From positions 186,001-250,000 of the forward strand of contig CAVXAB010000017.1 of NCBI GenBank assembly GCA_963759545.1: a stretch of 64,000 nucleotides of DNA, in the 5' to 3' direction. The notes below the pieces were generated by a model. That model searched no databases. It was not told the DNA's origin and was given only the letters and a program-made list of their open reading frames with translations. The DNA comes from Trebonia sp963759545 (GTDB lineage: Bacteria; Actinomycetota; Actinomycetes; Streptosporangiales; Streptosporangiaceae). Every line of letters starts with the position of its first letter. Position 1 is the stretch's first letter. Below, in pieces: positions 45,877-55,176 of the stretch. Made by a program: the position numbers and the translations under genes.

Positions 45877-48800
45877 TTACGCGGGCGGCTTCTTGCTGTT
45901 ATCTGAGTTGAGGCGGGACGCCAGGAGCTCGGCCAGGTGCGTGCCGTGGACGCCGGCCAGCTGGTCGAGCTGGGTGCGGCAGGAGAAGCCGTCGGCTAGG
46001 ACCGTCGCGCCGTCGCCCGCCGCCCGCACCGCGGGCAGGAGCGCGGTCTCCGCGACCGCGACAGAGACGTCGTAGTGGCCGCGTTCCACGCCGAAGTTGC
46101 CGGCGAGGCCGCAGCAGCCGCCGACCGCGTTGACGGTCGCGCCCGCCGCGCGCAGCAGCGCCGCGTCCGCCTCCCAGCCGAGGACGGCGTGCTGGTGGCA
46201 GTGCGGCTGCGCCACGGCCGCGTTCGATCCGGAAACGTCTGACATATCCGGCGGGGCCCAGCCCTCGGTCGACCCAAGCAACTCCGCCAGGGTCCGCACC
46301 GCGCCGCTCAGGGCCGCCGCGCGCGGGTCGCCGGGCAGCAGCTCACCGGCGTCGCGGCGCAGCGCGGCGGTGCAGGACGGCTCAAGGCCGACCACCGGGA
46401 TGCCCGCGTCAAGCGCCGGCGCCAGGGCGCGCAGCGTGCGGCGAAGCTGGCGGCGCGCGCCGTCGAGCTGGCCGGTGGAGATCCAGGTAAGGCCGCAGCA
46501 GACGTTGCTGCCCGTGATCCTGACCTCGTAGCCCGCCGCTTCGAGCACGGCAACGGCGGCCTGGCCGACCTGGGGCGAGAAGGCGTTGGTGAACGTGTCC
46601 ACCCACAGGTACACGGGCTTGCGCGCCCCGGCGGCGGCCCCGCCGACCGAGTCACCGGCGCCGCCGGGCGCGCCGGCCACCTGGCCGGGCACGCCGGCCG
46701 CCTGGCTTCGCACGCCGGCCGCCTGGCCGGGCACGCCGGCCGCCTGCCCCGCGCCGGCCTGGCGCCAGTCAAACCACTGGCGGAAGCTCTGCGCCGCGAA
46801 CGTCGGCAGGTCGCGGCGGTGGTCGATGCCGCCGAGGCGCTTGGCGAGCGCGGCGACAGGCGCGAGGCGCAGCGACGCGTTCGCCAGCCCGGCCAGCCGC
46901 GGTGCGCGGCTCACCAGGGCCGCCCAGCGGGGCAGCCAGCCCAGGGAGTAGTGGGCGGCGGGCCGCAGCCGGCGGCGGTACCGCTGGTAGAGCGCCTCGG
47001 CCTTGTACGTGGCCATGTCAATGCCCGCCGGGCAGTCGCTCGAGCAGCCCTTGCATGACAGGCAGAGGTCAAGCGACTCGGCGACCTCAGGGGCGTCCCA
47101 GCCGGAGACCAGCGTGCCGTTGGCCAGTTCCTGCAGCACGCGGGCACGGCCCCTGGTGGAGTCCTTCTCATCGCGCGTCGCGAGGTACGACGGGCACATC
47201 ACGCCGCCGGACGCCGTGGTGTCGGCCCGGCACTTACCGACCCCCACGCAGCGGTGCACGGCCGTGGTGAAGTCGCCGGCGTCGTGGGGATAGGCGAAGC
47301 CGAGTCCGCGCCGCAGCGGCAGCGCGACAGGAACCCGCAGGTCGGCGTCCAGGGGCGCCGGGTCGACGATGATCCCTGGGTTGAGCAGGTTGCCCGGGTC
47401 GAACAGCCGCTTGACCCCGCGCAGCAGCCCGATCGCCTCGGCGGAGTACATCACCGAGAGCAGCTCGCCGCGCGCCCGCCCGTCGCCGTGCTCGCCGGAG
47501 GCCGAGCCGCCGTAGGAGGCGGCGAGCCGCGCGGCGTCCTCGGTGAACGACCGCAGCACGCTCGGCCGGTCACGGAGCGGGAAGTCGATCCGCGCGTGCA
47601 CGCACCCGTCGCCGAAGTGCCCGTACATCAGCCCGTCAACGCCGTGCCTGGCCATCAGGGCGGCAAGCTCGCGCAGGTAGGGCCCGAGCGACGCCGGCGG
47701 CACCGCCGAGTCCTCCCAGCCTGGCCAGGCGGGCGCGCCCGCCGGCGTGCGGCCGCCGAGTCCCGCGCCGTCCTCACGGATCCGCCAGAGCGCCGCCGCC
47801 TGCGGGCCGGTGAACACCGCGCTGTCCAGGCACGCGCCGTCGGCGGCGAGCTTGCGCGCGGCGTCAACCGCCTCCTCGACCGTGTCGCCTGACGTCTCGG
47901 CGAACAGCCAGCCGCCGCCGCGCGGCAGGTCGGGCACGGCGGCGGGGCCGCGCCTGACGCGAACCACGTCGACCAGCCGGGAGTCCAGGCCCTCAAGGGC
48001 GACGGGCAGGTGCGGCAGCAGGCCAGGCACGGCCTCGGCGGCCGCCGGCATGTCAGGGTAGCCGAGCACGGCGAGGGCGGTCGCGCGCGGCGCGTCCACC
48101 AGCCGGACGGTCGCGGCGAGGGTCAGCGCCAGGCTCCCCTCGGTCCCCGAGAGGAACTTGGCCACGTCGAACTCGTTCTCCGGCAGCAGGTGCTCCATGG
48201 AGTAGCCAGATACCTGCCTGGTGAACCGGCCGAACTCGGTCCTGATCGTGGCCAGGTTGCCGCCGACCAGGGCGCGCAGGTCCGCGAGCAGGCCGGCCTC
48301 GCTCGCGGTGCCAGGCGGCGGCCCGTCCTTGCCGTACCGGCCCGCGGTGAACCGCACCCCGGTCCCGGTCAGCACGTCGAGCGCCACCACGTTGTCGGCG
48401 CTCCGCCCGTAGCGCAGCGCCCGCGAGCCGCACGCGTTGTTGCCGATCGAGCCGCCGATCGTGGCGCGCGAGTGCGTCGAGGGGTCCGGTCCGAACCGCA
48501 GCCCGTACGGCGCGGCGGCCCTGGTGATGGAGTCGAGCACGGCGCCGGGCTCCACGACCGCCGTCCGCCGCTCTGGGTCGACGGAAAGCACCCGGTTCAG
48601 GTAGCGGGAGGTGTCAAGGACGAGCCCCGTCGACAGCGCGTTGCCCGCGATCGAGGTGCCCGCGCCACGGCCCACGAGCGGCAGCCCGAGCTCCCGGCAG
48701 ACGCCAAGCGCGGCGATGAGGTCGTCGGCCGCCCGCGGGAACGCCACAACCAGGGGCGCGACCCGGTAGTTGGACGCGTCTGAGGAGTACTCGGCGCGCC

Positions 48801-48891
48801 GCCTTGTCCCGGTTTCGATCTCCGACAGTCCGGCCTTGCGCAGCGCCGCCGCCAGCTCCGCTGGCTGGACATCAGTGGTCGTGGTCACCAT
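45877..48891 (-). CDS. FAD-linked oxidase fused to Fe-S/CCG reductase (D-lactate dehydrogenase type)
   Basis: 1004 residues in two halves. N-terminal FAD-binding PCMH domain (PLVGRGAGTSIAGNALS, HSRATIGGSIGNNACGSRALRYG) and FAD-linked oxidase C-terminal domain (YGHFGDGCVHARIDFPL, SGEHGDGRARGELL, LFDPGNLLNPG). C-terminal half: two 4Fe-4S sites (CVGVGKCRAD then CPS; CLSCKGCSSDCPAGID) and two CCG domains (SNVCCGLTWIS, GGCCGLAGNFG). Matches membrane-peripheral D-lactate/2-hydroxyglutarate-type dehydrogenases feeding quinones. A 21-bp unit in four copies (46669-46752) codes a Gly/Ala/Val linker. The last codons (DNSKK) contain the dispersed short repeat. Confidence 0.9.
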   Translation of the reverse strand: MVTTTTDVQPAELAAALRKAGLSEIETGTRRRAEYSSDASNYRVAPLVVAFPRAADDLIAALGVCRELGLPLVGRGAGTSIAGNALSTGLVLDTSRYLNRVLSVDPERRTAVVEPGAVLDSITRAAAPYGLRFGPDPSTHSRATIGGSIGNNACGSRALRYGRSADNVVALDVLTGTGVRFTAGRYGKDGPPPGTASEAGLLADLRALVGGNLATIRTEFGRFTRQVSGYSMEHLLPENEFDVAKFLSGTEGSLALTLAATVRLVDAPRATALAVLGYPDMPAAAEAVPGLLPHLPVALEGLDSRLVDVVRVRRGPAAVPDLPRGGGWLFAETSGDTVEEAVDAARKLAADGACLDSAVFTGPQAAALWRIREDGAGLGGRTPAGAPAWPGWEDSAVPPASLGPYLRELAALMARHGVDGLMYGHFGDGCVHARIDFPLRDRPSVLRSFTEDAARLAASYGGSASGEHGDGRARGELLSVMYSAEAIGLLRGVKRLFDPGNLLNPGIIVDPAPLDADLRVPVALPLRRGLGFAYPHDAGDFTTAVHRCVGVGKCRADTTASGGVMCPSYLATRDEKDSTRGRARVLQELANGTLVSGWDAPEVAESLDLCLSCKGCSSDCPAGIDMATYKAEALYQRYRRRLRPAAHYSLGWLPRWAALVSRAPRLAGLANASLRLAPVAALAKRLGGIDHRRDLPTFAAQSFRQWFDWRQAGAGQAAGVPGQAAGVRSQAAGVPGQVAGAPGGAGDSVGGAAAGARKPVYLWVDTFTNAFSPQVGQAAVAVLEAAGYEVRITGSNVCCGLTWISTGQLDGARRQLRRTLRALAPALDAGIPVVGLEPSCTAALRRDAGELLPGDPRAAALSGAVRTLAELLGSTEGWAPPDMSDVSGSNAAVAQPHCHQHAVLGWEADAALLRAAGATVNAVGGCCGLAGNFGVERGHYDVSVAVAETALLPAVRAAGDGATVLADGFSCRTQLDQLAGVHGTHLAELLASRLNSDNSKKPPA
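45892..45903 (+). repeat. Dispersed short repeat core inside the oxidase 3' end
   Basis: CTTGCTGTTATC lies within the last eight codons of the large oxidase gene, giving the C-terminal DNSKK peptide. Confidence 0.55.
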
Positions 48892-48935
48892 TCCCGCAAC
48901 TCTAGCCTTGTCCGCGGCCCGGGCCGCGAGAGGCG

Positions 48936-50675
48936 TCAGCCTCGGCGATAGACGTAGACGTCGTCGCGCTCGAAGACCTTCACGTAGCCGTCCCCCGGGT
49001 ACATGTTGGCGATGAACTGAGGGACGTTGGTGACGGCCGGGCTGTAGCCGCTGTCGGGACCGTCGAAGACGATGTACTGGGTGACCGGGTTGCCCTTGTT
49101 CCCGATCCAGAACGTGTCGGTGCGCGCGGCGAGCGGCGCGAGCAGGTCGAGCGTGGTCTGGACCGTCGCTCCGTCTGGCACGACGGCCATCGCCGCGTCG
49201 GCCGCGGCGACGTGCGCGTCCAGCTGGTACGTCGAGCCATGCCAGAGGTTGCTCAGCGGGAACTGGAAGGCGAGCGCGACCGCGATCGCCGCCATCATCG
49301 CCCCGCCGTGCCGCACCAGCGCTACCTGGGCCGAGTGGACCAGGTCGCTGACCCTGCCGGCGGGACTTGGTTCGGCGGATGCGGGGGGCGCTTTCGACGG
49401 CCACGCGAGCGCTTGCGAGCGCCGCCACCGCCCGATGGCCTCGGCCGCCGCGATGAACAGGATCGGCATGACCGTGGCGTTGTAATGAAATGCGGTGCCC
49501 CAGTACGCGGTGTTCGGCGAGATGAACCGCAGCGCCAGGCTGGGCAGCGCGAGCAGCGCGACGGGCGAGCCGAGGGCGGCGAACGCCGTGGGCAGCAGCA
49601 GCAGGACGAGCGTCTGAGCCTTGGTGGGCCAGCCACCGCCCGCCTGGACGAGCAGCTTGCTGACGGAGAACGGCTTTCCGCCGCCGACCGCGCCGCCGTC
49701 CTTCCAGAAGTAGTACTGATGGGTCGGGTTGAAGTGCGGGATGATCACGGTGACCGCGAACGTGGACCAGAACAGGCCCCACGTCATGAGGAACAGCCCG
49801 CCCCACAGGGCGACGCGGTCGTAGTCCCACGCCGCTCTCCCCGCGCCGGCGCGCCCGCTCAGCCAGCCGGGCAACCGCGGCCTGGCGGCCCGTGTCGCGG
49901 CGCCGGCCGGCGGCACGGAACTGGGGCGCAACACGGGCGGCAGCAGCGAGGGGAACGCCGCGGACGCCATGAGCAGCCCGCCGATCGCGGCCACGGTGAA
50001 GCCCTGGCTCTCCTCCACGAACACCAGCGGCAGCGCCCACGCGATCGCCGCCACGGGACGGCGGCGGGCCAGCGCGGAGACCGAGAACGCGAGCAGCGGT
50101 ACGGCGAGGGCGATCTCGTGGAAGTCGAAGTCGATCATCTGCTGCAGGCCCCAGGAGAACGCGTACGCGAACCCGATCAGCCTGCCAGTGCCCCGCGTGG
50201 TGAACGAGAACGCGACGGTGACCACCGGAAACACTGACACGGCGGCGAACAGGGCCTGGAAGAACAGCAGCGTCGCGGGCGTGGGGAAGAGCCGGAAGAA
50301 CGGCGCGATCACGCCGACCGCGATCTGGAAGTGATTGCCCTCAAGGTTGAAACCCGCGCCGAGCACGTCGTCGATGGGGGCGTGCAGCTGGGACAACTGC
50401 TTCACGAACTCGGTGTAGATACCCAGGTCGTAGGAGGACGGCGCGAGCTGGAGCAGCTTGTAGAGCGAGATGACGAGGTACGCGCCGAACGACGCCGCGG
50501 CGATCGCCCAGATGACCGGGTCTCGCCACGGGCTCCCCGGTGCGGGCGAGCGCCGCAGCGTAAGCCGCAACACGGGCAGCCGACGGGAGGACCTGGCGGT
50601 GCCCGCGGTCAGGCTCGCGGCATGGTCGTCGGCCTCGTCAACCGCCGCTTCCCGGGCAGGGCGATCTCCCAGCAC
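48936..50675 (-). CDS. DUF2079 polytopic membrane protein
   Basis: 579 residues, about 10-11 membrane helices. DUF2079 features: SSYDLGIYTEFVKQLSQLHAP near the first periplasmic loop, DFDFHEIALAVPLLAFS, and a C-terminal soluble region (ATVQTTLDLLAPLAARTDTFWIGN). The fold is thought to be related to GT-C glycosyltransferases, with the Asp in SYDLGIY placed like their first-loop acid. May transfer a sugar from a lipid donor to an envelope component, by inference. GTG start. Next to an ABC-2 exporter. Confidence 0.82.
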   Translation of the reverse strand: MLGDRPAREAAVDEADDHAASLTAGTARSSRRLPVLRLTLRRSPAPGSPWRDPVIWAIAAASFGAYLVISLYKLLQLAPSSYDLGIYTEFVKQLSQLHAPIDDVLGAGFNLEGNHFQIAVGVIAPFFRLFPTPATLLFFQALFAAVSVFPVVTVAFSFTTRGTGRLIGFAYAFSWGLQQMIDFDFHEIALAVPLLAFSVSALARRRPVAAIAWALPLVFVEESQGFTVAAIGGLLMASAAFPSLLPPVLRPSSVPPAGAATRAARPRLPGWLSGRAGAGRAAWDYDRVALWGGLFLMTWGLFWSTFAVTVIIPHFNPTHQYYFWKDGGAVGGGKPFSVSKLLVQAGGGWPTKAQTLVLLLLPTAFAALGSPVALLALPSLALRFISPNTAYWGTAFHYNATVMPILFIAAAEAIGRWRRSQALAWPSKAPPASAEPSPAGRVSDLVHSAQVALVRHGGAMMAAIAVALAFQFPLSNLWHGSTYQLDAHVAAADAAMAVVPDGATVQTTLDLLAPLAARTDTFWIGNKGNPVTQYIVFDGPDSGYSPAVTNVPQFIANMYPGDGYVKVFERDDVYVYRRG

Positions 50676-50711
50676 GCCCGTAGCCTACCGCCTCAGGCGA
50701 GCAACAACTTG

Positions 50712-51530
50712 TTAAACCAGAAGCAACTTGGCGATCCGCTGGCCGGCCAGCGCGAGACCCGCGACCCCGAGCGCGAGCAGGTACGCGGCCCGCCAGGCCA
50801 GGTCGGGCGATGGCAGCCCGAGCACCAGGTCGCGGAGGATCACCACGCCCTGGTACAGCGGCGACCATTCCACGATCACCCCGATGACGTGCGGGTACAC
50901 CGACAGCGGATAGAACGTGCCGGAGAACAGGAACAGCGGCGCGGAAACGAGGATGATGTAGTCGAAGTCCTGCCAGGTCTTCATATAGGTAGTGAGGAAC
51001 ACGCCCAGCGCGGCCGTCGCGAAGCTGATGAGGGCGGCGCCTGGCAGGGCGAGCAGCGCCCACGGCGAGGCGACCAGGCCCAGCGCGGCGATCACGATGA
51101 GGAACGTGACCGAGTAGATCATGCCGCGCAGCACCGCCCAGCCGATCTCGGCGAACGCCACGTCCCGCGCGCCGAGCGGGGTGGCGAGCACCGCGTCGTA
51201 CAGCTTCTCGAACTTCAGCCGCCCGAAGACGTTGAAGGTCGAGTCGCCGAGCGCCCCGTTGAGCGCGGACACCGCGAGCAGCCCGGGCGCGACGAACTCC
51301 CGGTACGGCACCGCCTGCCCGTTAGGCCCGGTCACGGTGCCGATCAGCCCGCCGATACCGACGCCGACCGACAGCATGTAGAACAGCGGCTCGGCCGCGC
51401 CTGCCACGACGATGAGCCACATCCGCCGGTAGAGCCGCGCGTGCCGCTCGATCAGCCGCAGACCGCGCGCCCCGCCGAAGGAAAGGACAGAAGCGGTACC
51501 TCCAGAACGACTTCTGGTGACTAGGGCCAC
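50712..51530 (-). CDS. ABC-2 type transporter permease
   Basis: 272 residues, six predicted helices, with IERHARLYRRMWLIVVAGAAEPLFYMLSVGVGIGGLIG at the start and FSGTFYPLSVYP plus VIVEWSPLYQGVVILRDLVLG near the end, typical of DrrB/NodJ-like permeases. Works with the ATPase at 52508-53438 and the second permease. Start (GTG at 51530) is uncertain; a longer reading would run through the repeat and inverted repeat upstream, which argues against it. Confidence 0.82.
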   Translation of the reverse strand: MALVTRSRSGGTASVLSFGGARGLRLIERHARLYRRMWLIVVAGAAEPLFYMLSVGVGIGGLIGTVTGPNGQAVPYREFVAPGLLAVSALNGALGDSTFNVFGRLKFEKLYDAVLATPLGARDVAFAEIGWAVLRGMIYSVTFLIVIAALGLVASPWALLALPGAALISFATAALGVFLTTYMKTWQDFDYIILVSAPLFLFSGTFYPLSVYPHVIGVIVEWSPLYQGVVILRDLVLGLPSPDLAWRAAYLLALGVAGLALAGQRIAKLLLV

Positions 51531-51559
51531 GCCTATCGCATCCCTGGGCCTGGTGCCGG

Positions 51560-51584
51560 GCGCTTCGCGCTTGTTGCTGTTATC
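51560..51584 (+). repeat. Dispersed short repeat, copy with one change
   Basis: Same 25-bp repeat as 14501 and 14560 with one mismatch (GCGCTTCGCG start), between the two ABC permease genes. The similarity to copy 1 continues weakly for 35 bp on its right. Confidence 0.8.
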
Positions 51585-51600
51585 AGCGAGGTCCGGCGAG

Positions 51601-51646
51601 TGGATGTGCGTTTGGTGTCGCCATAGCGACAGTAAACGCACATCCA
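51601..51646. repeat. 21-bp inverted repeat between permease genes
   Basis: TGGATGTGCGTTT-GG-TGTCGC, loop CATA, GCGACA-GT-AAACGCACATCCA: 19 of 21 pairs. Forms a strong hairpin in the operon transcript. Confidence 0.75.
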
Positions 51647-51671
51647 TGGGAGCGGCTGGCACGCGGAAGAC

Positions 51672-52508
51672 CTAGACATACAGCCGCCTTCTGTAGGTGC
51701 GGCCGCTCAGCCACAAGCCAAGAACCGACAGCGCGACCAGGTAGCCGACGTGCAGCGCGACCGAACCCGGGTCGAGGTCACCGAGGCTCAGCGCGCGGCA
51801 CAGTGCGACCCCGTGCCACAGCGGCGTCGCGTAGGCGACCGGCCTGATCCAGCCGGGCAGCTGGGTGATCGGGAAGAACGTCCCTGAGAACAGCATCAGC
51901 GGGATGGCGCCGAACCTGATCGGGTAGTTGAGCGAGGTCTCGTGCTTGAGCGTGATCGCCCAGGCCACGGTCGGGGTGGCGAACGCGAGTCCGGTCAGCA
52001 GCGCGGCCGGAAGCAGCAGCGCCGCCCACGGCGACTTGATCAGCCCGAGCGCCGCCATGAAGACGATGAAGCAGGCGCAGTTCATCGCGATCCGCATCGC
52101 GATGAACATCAGGTGGCCACGGCAGATGTCCACGGGGCGGAGCAGCGTCGCGCGGGCCGCGAGGTAGAGCGCGTTCCAGCGCATGGCGCCGAAGACGGGG
52201 TACAGGGAGTTGCCAAGGGCGGTGTTCATCGCCTGCACGCAGAGCACCGCCGGGGCGACAAACACCACGTACGGCACGCCGCCGAGCGCGGCCGTACCGT
52301 TCTTGTCCACCAGCGAGCCGAGGCCGTAGCCCATCGCGCCCAGGTAGAACAGCGGGCCAAGCACCGAAGACCAAACGGTGGACCGCCACGTTCGCCGGTA
52401 GGTCAGCAGCCAGCAGCGGAACGCCCGCACAGACAGTGCCCATGAGCCGGGAACCTTAGGCAGGGCGGCCGGGGGGACCGGGACCGCCGTGACCGTCTCG
52501 CTGCTCAT
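51672..52508 (-). CDS. ABC-2 type transporter permease
   Basis: 278 residues, six helices: LLTYRRTWRSTVWSSVLGPLFYLGAMGYGLG, YVVFVAPAVLCVQAMNTALGNSLYPVFG, IPLMLFSGTFFPITQLPGWI, PLWHGVALCRALSLG. Partner of the permease at 50712-51530. Its ATG overlaps the ATPase stop (TAATG), so ATPase and this permease are translationally coupled. Export of a drug, antibiotic or envelope precursor is likely. Confidence 0.87.
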   Translation of the reverse strand: MSSETVTAVPVPPAALPKVPGSWALSVRAFRCWLLTYRRTWRSTVWSSVLGPLFYLGAMGYGLGSLVDKNGTAALGGVPYVVFVAPAVLCVQAMNTALGNSLYPVFGAMRWNALYLAARATLLRPVDICRGHLMFIAMRIAMNCACFIVFMAALGLIKSPWAALLLPAALLTGLAFATPTVAWAITLKHETSLNYPIRFGAIPLMLFSGTFFPITQLPGWIRPVAYATPLWHGVALCRALSLGDLDPGSVALHVGYLVALSVLGLWLSGRTYRRRLYV

Positions 52509-53438
52509 TAGTCGACCAGGGTCCTGCCGGTCAGGTACAGGAAGACGTCCTCAAGCGAGGACCGGCGCACCAGTTCGGCGAGCGGCTCGATGCCGGCCCG
52601 GTGCACGCGCGCGAGGAACGCGTCTCCGTCGGCCGCGTAAAGCAGTATGCGGTCGGCAGTCACGCTCCATCCGTTCTGGCGACAGGTCTTTGATCTTCTC
52701 CGCCGCGACCTCCTGCTGTCCCGGCGCGAACCGCAGCTCCAGGACCTCCGGGGTCGAGTAGCGGGTGATGAGGTCGCGTGGCGTGCCCTCGGCGGCGATC
52801 GTGCCGTGGTCCATGACCACCAGCCGGTCGCACAACTGCTCGGCCTCGTCCATGTAGTGCGTGGTGAGGATGAGGGTGACGCCGCGCTGCTTGAGGGTGA
52901 ACAGGCGGTCCCAGACGACATGCCGGGCCTGCGGGTCGAGCCCGGTAGTGGGCTCATCGAGAATGAGGATGTCCGGGTCGTTGATGAGGCTCCTGGCGAT
53001 CGTGAGGCGGCGCTTCATCCCGCCGGACAGCGGGTCGACCTGGTCGCCAGCGCGGTCGGTGAGCTGCACGAAGTCGAGAAGCTGGTCGGTGCGCTCGTTG
53101 ATCAGCTTGCGGGGCAGTCCGAAGTAACGCCCGTAGACGAGCAGGTTCTCGCGCACCGTCAGCTCGTTGTCCAGGGTGTCTTCCTGCGGGACGACGCCGA
53201 GCCTTGACCTGATCGCGGCCCCGTCGCGCACGGGGTCACCGCCCAGAATGGTAAGATCACCAAGTGTTGGCGGGGAAACACAGCCGAGCATGCGCATGGT
53301 CGAGGATTTCCCCGCACCGTTCGGGCCGAGGAAGCCAAACGCCTCTCCACGGACAAGTTCAAAGTCGATCCCGTCCACTGCGGTGAAGCTGCCGAACCGC
53401 TTCGTCAGGCCTCGGGCGCGAACAAGTACCTCGGGCAC
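52508..53438 (-). CDS. ABC transporter ATP-binding protein (DrrA-like), frame broken near 52664
   Basis: About 310 residues. Walker A FLGPNGAGKSSTMRML, Q-loop VVPQEDTLDNELT, signature LSGGMKRR, Walker B ILILDEPTTGLD and switch His in TTHYMDE. The C-terminal regulatory part changes frame after KDLSPERME; the other frame continues VTADRILLYAADGDAFLARVHRAGIEPLAELVRRSSLEDVFLYLTGRTLVD, exactly the DrrA-type ending. GTG start. Energises the two downstream permeases. Confidence 0.88.
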
Positions 53439-53616
53439 TCGACGGACACTACCCGGTACGCTGGCGGATTCCGAATGGTTTTGCGGTCGGCGGCTGGCCG
53501 TCGGTTTTGGGATCTGTCCCCTGGGCAGCCGGTTAGCGCAGGTAAGGTACAACAAGGTCATGTGGCCGGTGCTGCTTCCGCAGTTAGCCCGCTCCCGTGA
53601 GAGGAACTGAGCCGAG

Positions 53617-54090
53617 TTGAGTCTGATCCGCGATACCTACGCCCGCTTTCATGCGCTGATCCACGAGATCGGCAAGTTCGGCATCGTGGGTCTCGTGAGC
53701 ACGATCATCACGTTCGCGATACAGAACGCGCTGTACGGGCACGTCGGACCGACCACCGCGGTCATCCTTGCGAATGCCATCGCGACCTGCTTCGCCTACA
53801 TGGGCAACCGCTACTGGGCCTTCAAGCACCGCAAGACCGCGAACATGGGCCGCGAGACGGTGCTGTTTATCTTCTTCAACGTGGTCGGCACGCTGATCCA
53901 GACCGCATTCGTTGACACTAACCACTACCTGCTGCACAACACCGACCGGATCTCGCTCAACATCGCCACGGTCATCGGCATCGTGTTCGCGACGCTGTTC
54001 CGGCTGGTCTGCTACCGCAAGTTCGTGTTCAACGAGGTCCCGTCGGCGGGGGTGGCCGAGGAACTCGCCGAGCCGGTGACGATCCCCTAG
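53617..54090 (+). CDS. GtrA-family membrane protein
   Basis: 157 residues, four membrane helices: FGIVGLVSTIITFAIQNALY, AVILANAIATCFAYMGNRYWAF, VLFIFFNVVGTLIQTAFV and IATVIGIVFATLFRLVCYRKFVF. The RYWAF and YRKFVF motifs are standard for GtrA, which helps flip or present polyprenyl-linked sugars for cell-wall glycosylation. TTG start. The stop interlocks with the convergent transglycosylase stop (CTAG, 54087-54090). Confidence 0.9.
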   Translation: MSLIRDTYARFHALIHEIGKFGIVGLVSTIITFAIQNALYGHVGPTTAVILANAIATCFAYMGNRYWAFKHRKTANMGRETVLFIFFNVVGTLIQTAFVDTNHYLLHNTDRISLNIATVIGIVFATLFRLVCYRKFVFNEVPSAGVAEELAEPVTIP

Positions 54091-54891
54091 CAGCTTGCGG
54101 CGCTGTCCCCCGCGGTCAGCCCGAGCGGCGTGCCCAGCACCCGCTGTCCCTGCGCCTTGGCTGAGGTAGCCGACCGCGACCATGCGGGCGATGACGTGCT
54201 CAAGCCTGGCCCTCGCGTTTGCCGGGTCGTTGATCGGGTCATCGACGCTCGGCGCGTTGACCACGCCGGCCAGCATCGCGCCCTGGACCACGGTCAGGTC
54301 CTTCGCCGGGTGACCGAAGTAACCGCAGCTCGCCTGCTCAAGGCCGTAGAAGCCGTGACCGTAGTAGGCGACCTCGGCGTACAGGTCGAGTATCTGCTGC
54401 TTCGAGAACGCGATGTTGAGCTTGACCGCCAGGGCGACCTGCTTGACCTCGGCGTTGAAGCCGGCCTGCGCGGGCGTGTACAGCATCTTGGCGAGTTGCT
54501 GCTCGATCGTGGCGCCGCCCTGGTCGGTGCCGCTGGTGACCTTGGCCTGGAGGACCCTCCCGACCGCGAGGAGGTCGACGCCCGGCTCGCTGTAGAAGCG
54601 GTGGTCCTCGGTGGCGATGAGGGGCCTGGCGAAGTTCTCAGGGACGTCGGGCCCCGGGTAAGTGATGCCGCGCTGCTTGGCCAGCGACTCGGCGAGCTTG
54701 GTCGCCTCGCTGGCCGACGGGGTGATGACCCACAGGACGCCGGCGGCGATGGCGAGCACCGCGATGACGGCGGCAAGGCTGATGGCGGCGCGCTTGAGGT
54801 AGCGGCGCACGCGGCCCGGCTGTGGACGCCGTGCCTGCGGCCCCGGCTGACCCGGTGCCGACTGCTGCGGAAGCGGCCTGGTGTTACCCAT
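54087..54891 (-). CDS. mtgA: Monofunctional family 51 peptidoglycan glycosyltransferase, frame broken near 54156
   Basis: About 268 residues with an N-terminal membrane helix (ISLAAVIAVLAIAAGVLWVI) and only the GT51 domain: ATEDHRFYSEPGVD (catalytic Glu), GGATIEQQLAKMLY, KQQILDLYAEVAYYGHGFYGLEQASCGYFG. Polymerises lipid II outside the membrane. No transpeptidase domain. Deleting one G near 54156 restores the ending AQGQRVLGTPLGLTAGDSAASC and a stop at 54087. Start chosen at MGNTRPLPQ. Confidence 0.85.
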
Positions 54892-55044
54892 CGGCAACGA
54901 TGCTAGCCGGATGTGCTGACTGTTCCCCGCACTCGCTTGCGTCACGGTGCGGGTGTCGCGTGCCGCGGATTCGTGGTACTGGTTACCGGACATGGGCCGG
55001 GATGCGCTAGGGTAAAGGCTGTTGATCGGGCTTCCGATTAGCAA

Positions 55045-55120
55045 CGGGACGTGGCCTAGTTTGGCTTAGGGCACCTGGCTGGGGGCCAGGGGATCGCGAG
55101 TTCGAATCTCGCCGTCCCGA
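55045..55120 (+). tRNA. tRNA-Pro (anticodon GGG)
   Basis: 76 nt. Acceptor stem CGGGACG/CGTCCCG starts with the C1-G72 pair typical of bacterial tRNA-Pro. Anticodon arm CCTGG-CTGGGGG-CCAGG puts GGG at positions 34-36; T arm GCGAG-TTCGAAT-CTCGC is standard. CCA is not encoded. Confidence 0.93.
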
Positions 55121-55176
55121 CAGAATCATTTCGAACACGTGGTTCGAATGTCGGCACTCGCCGTTAACCTGCGGGC

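Noticed and set aside
48892..50040. N-terminal extension of the large oxidase to about 1387 residues
   Set aside because: The extra part is out of frame with, and antisense-free shadow of, the DUF2079 gene on the same strand; family members start at about MVTTTTDVQ.
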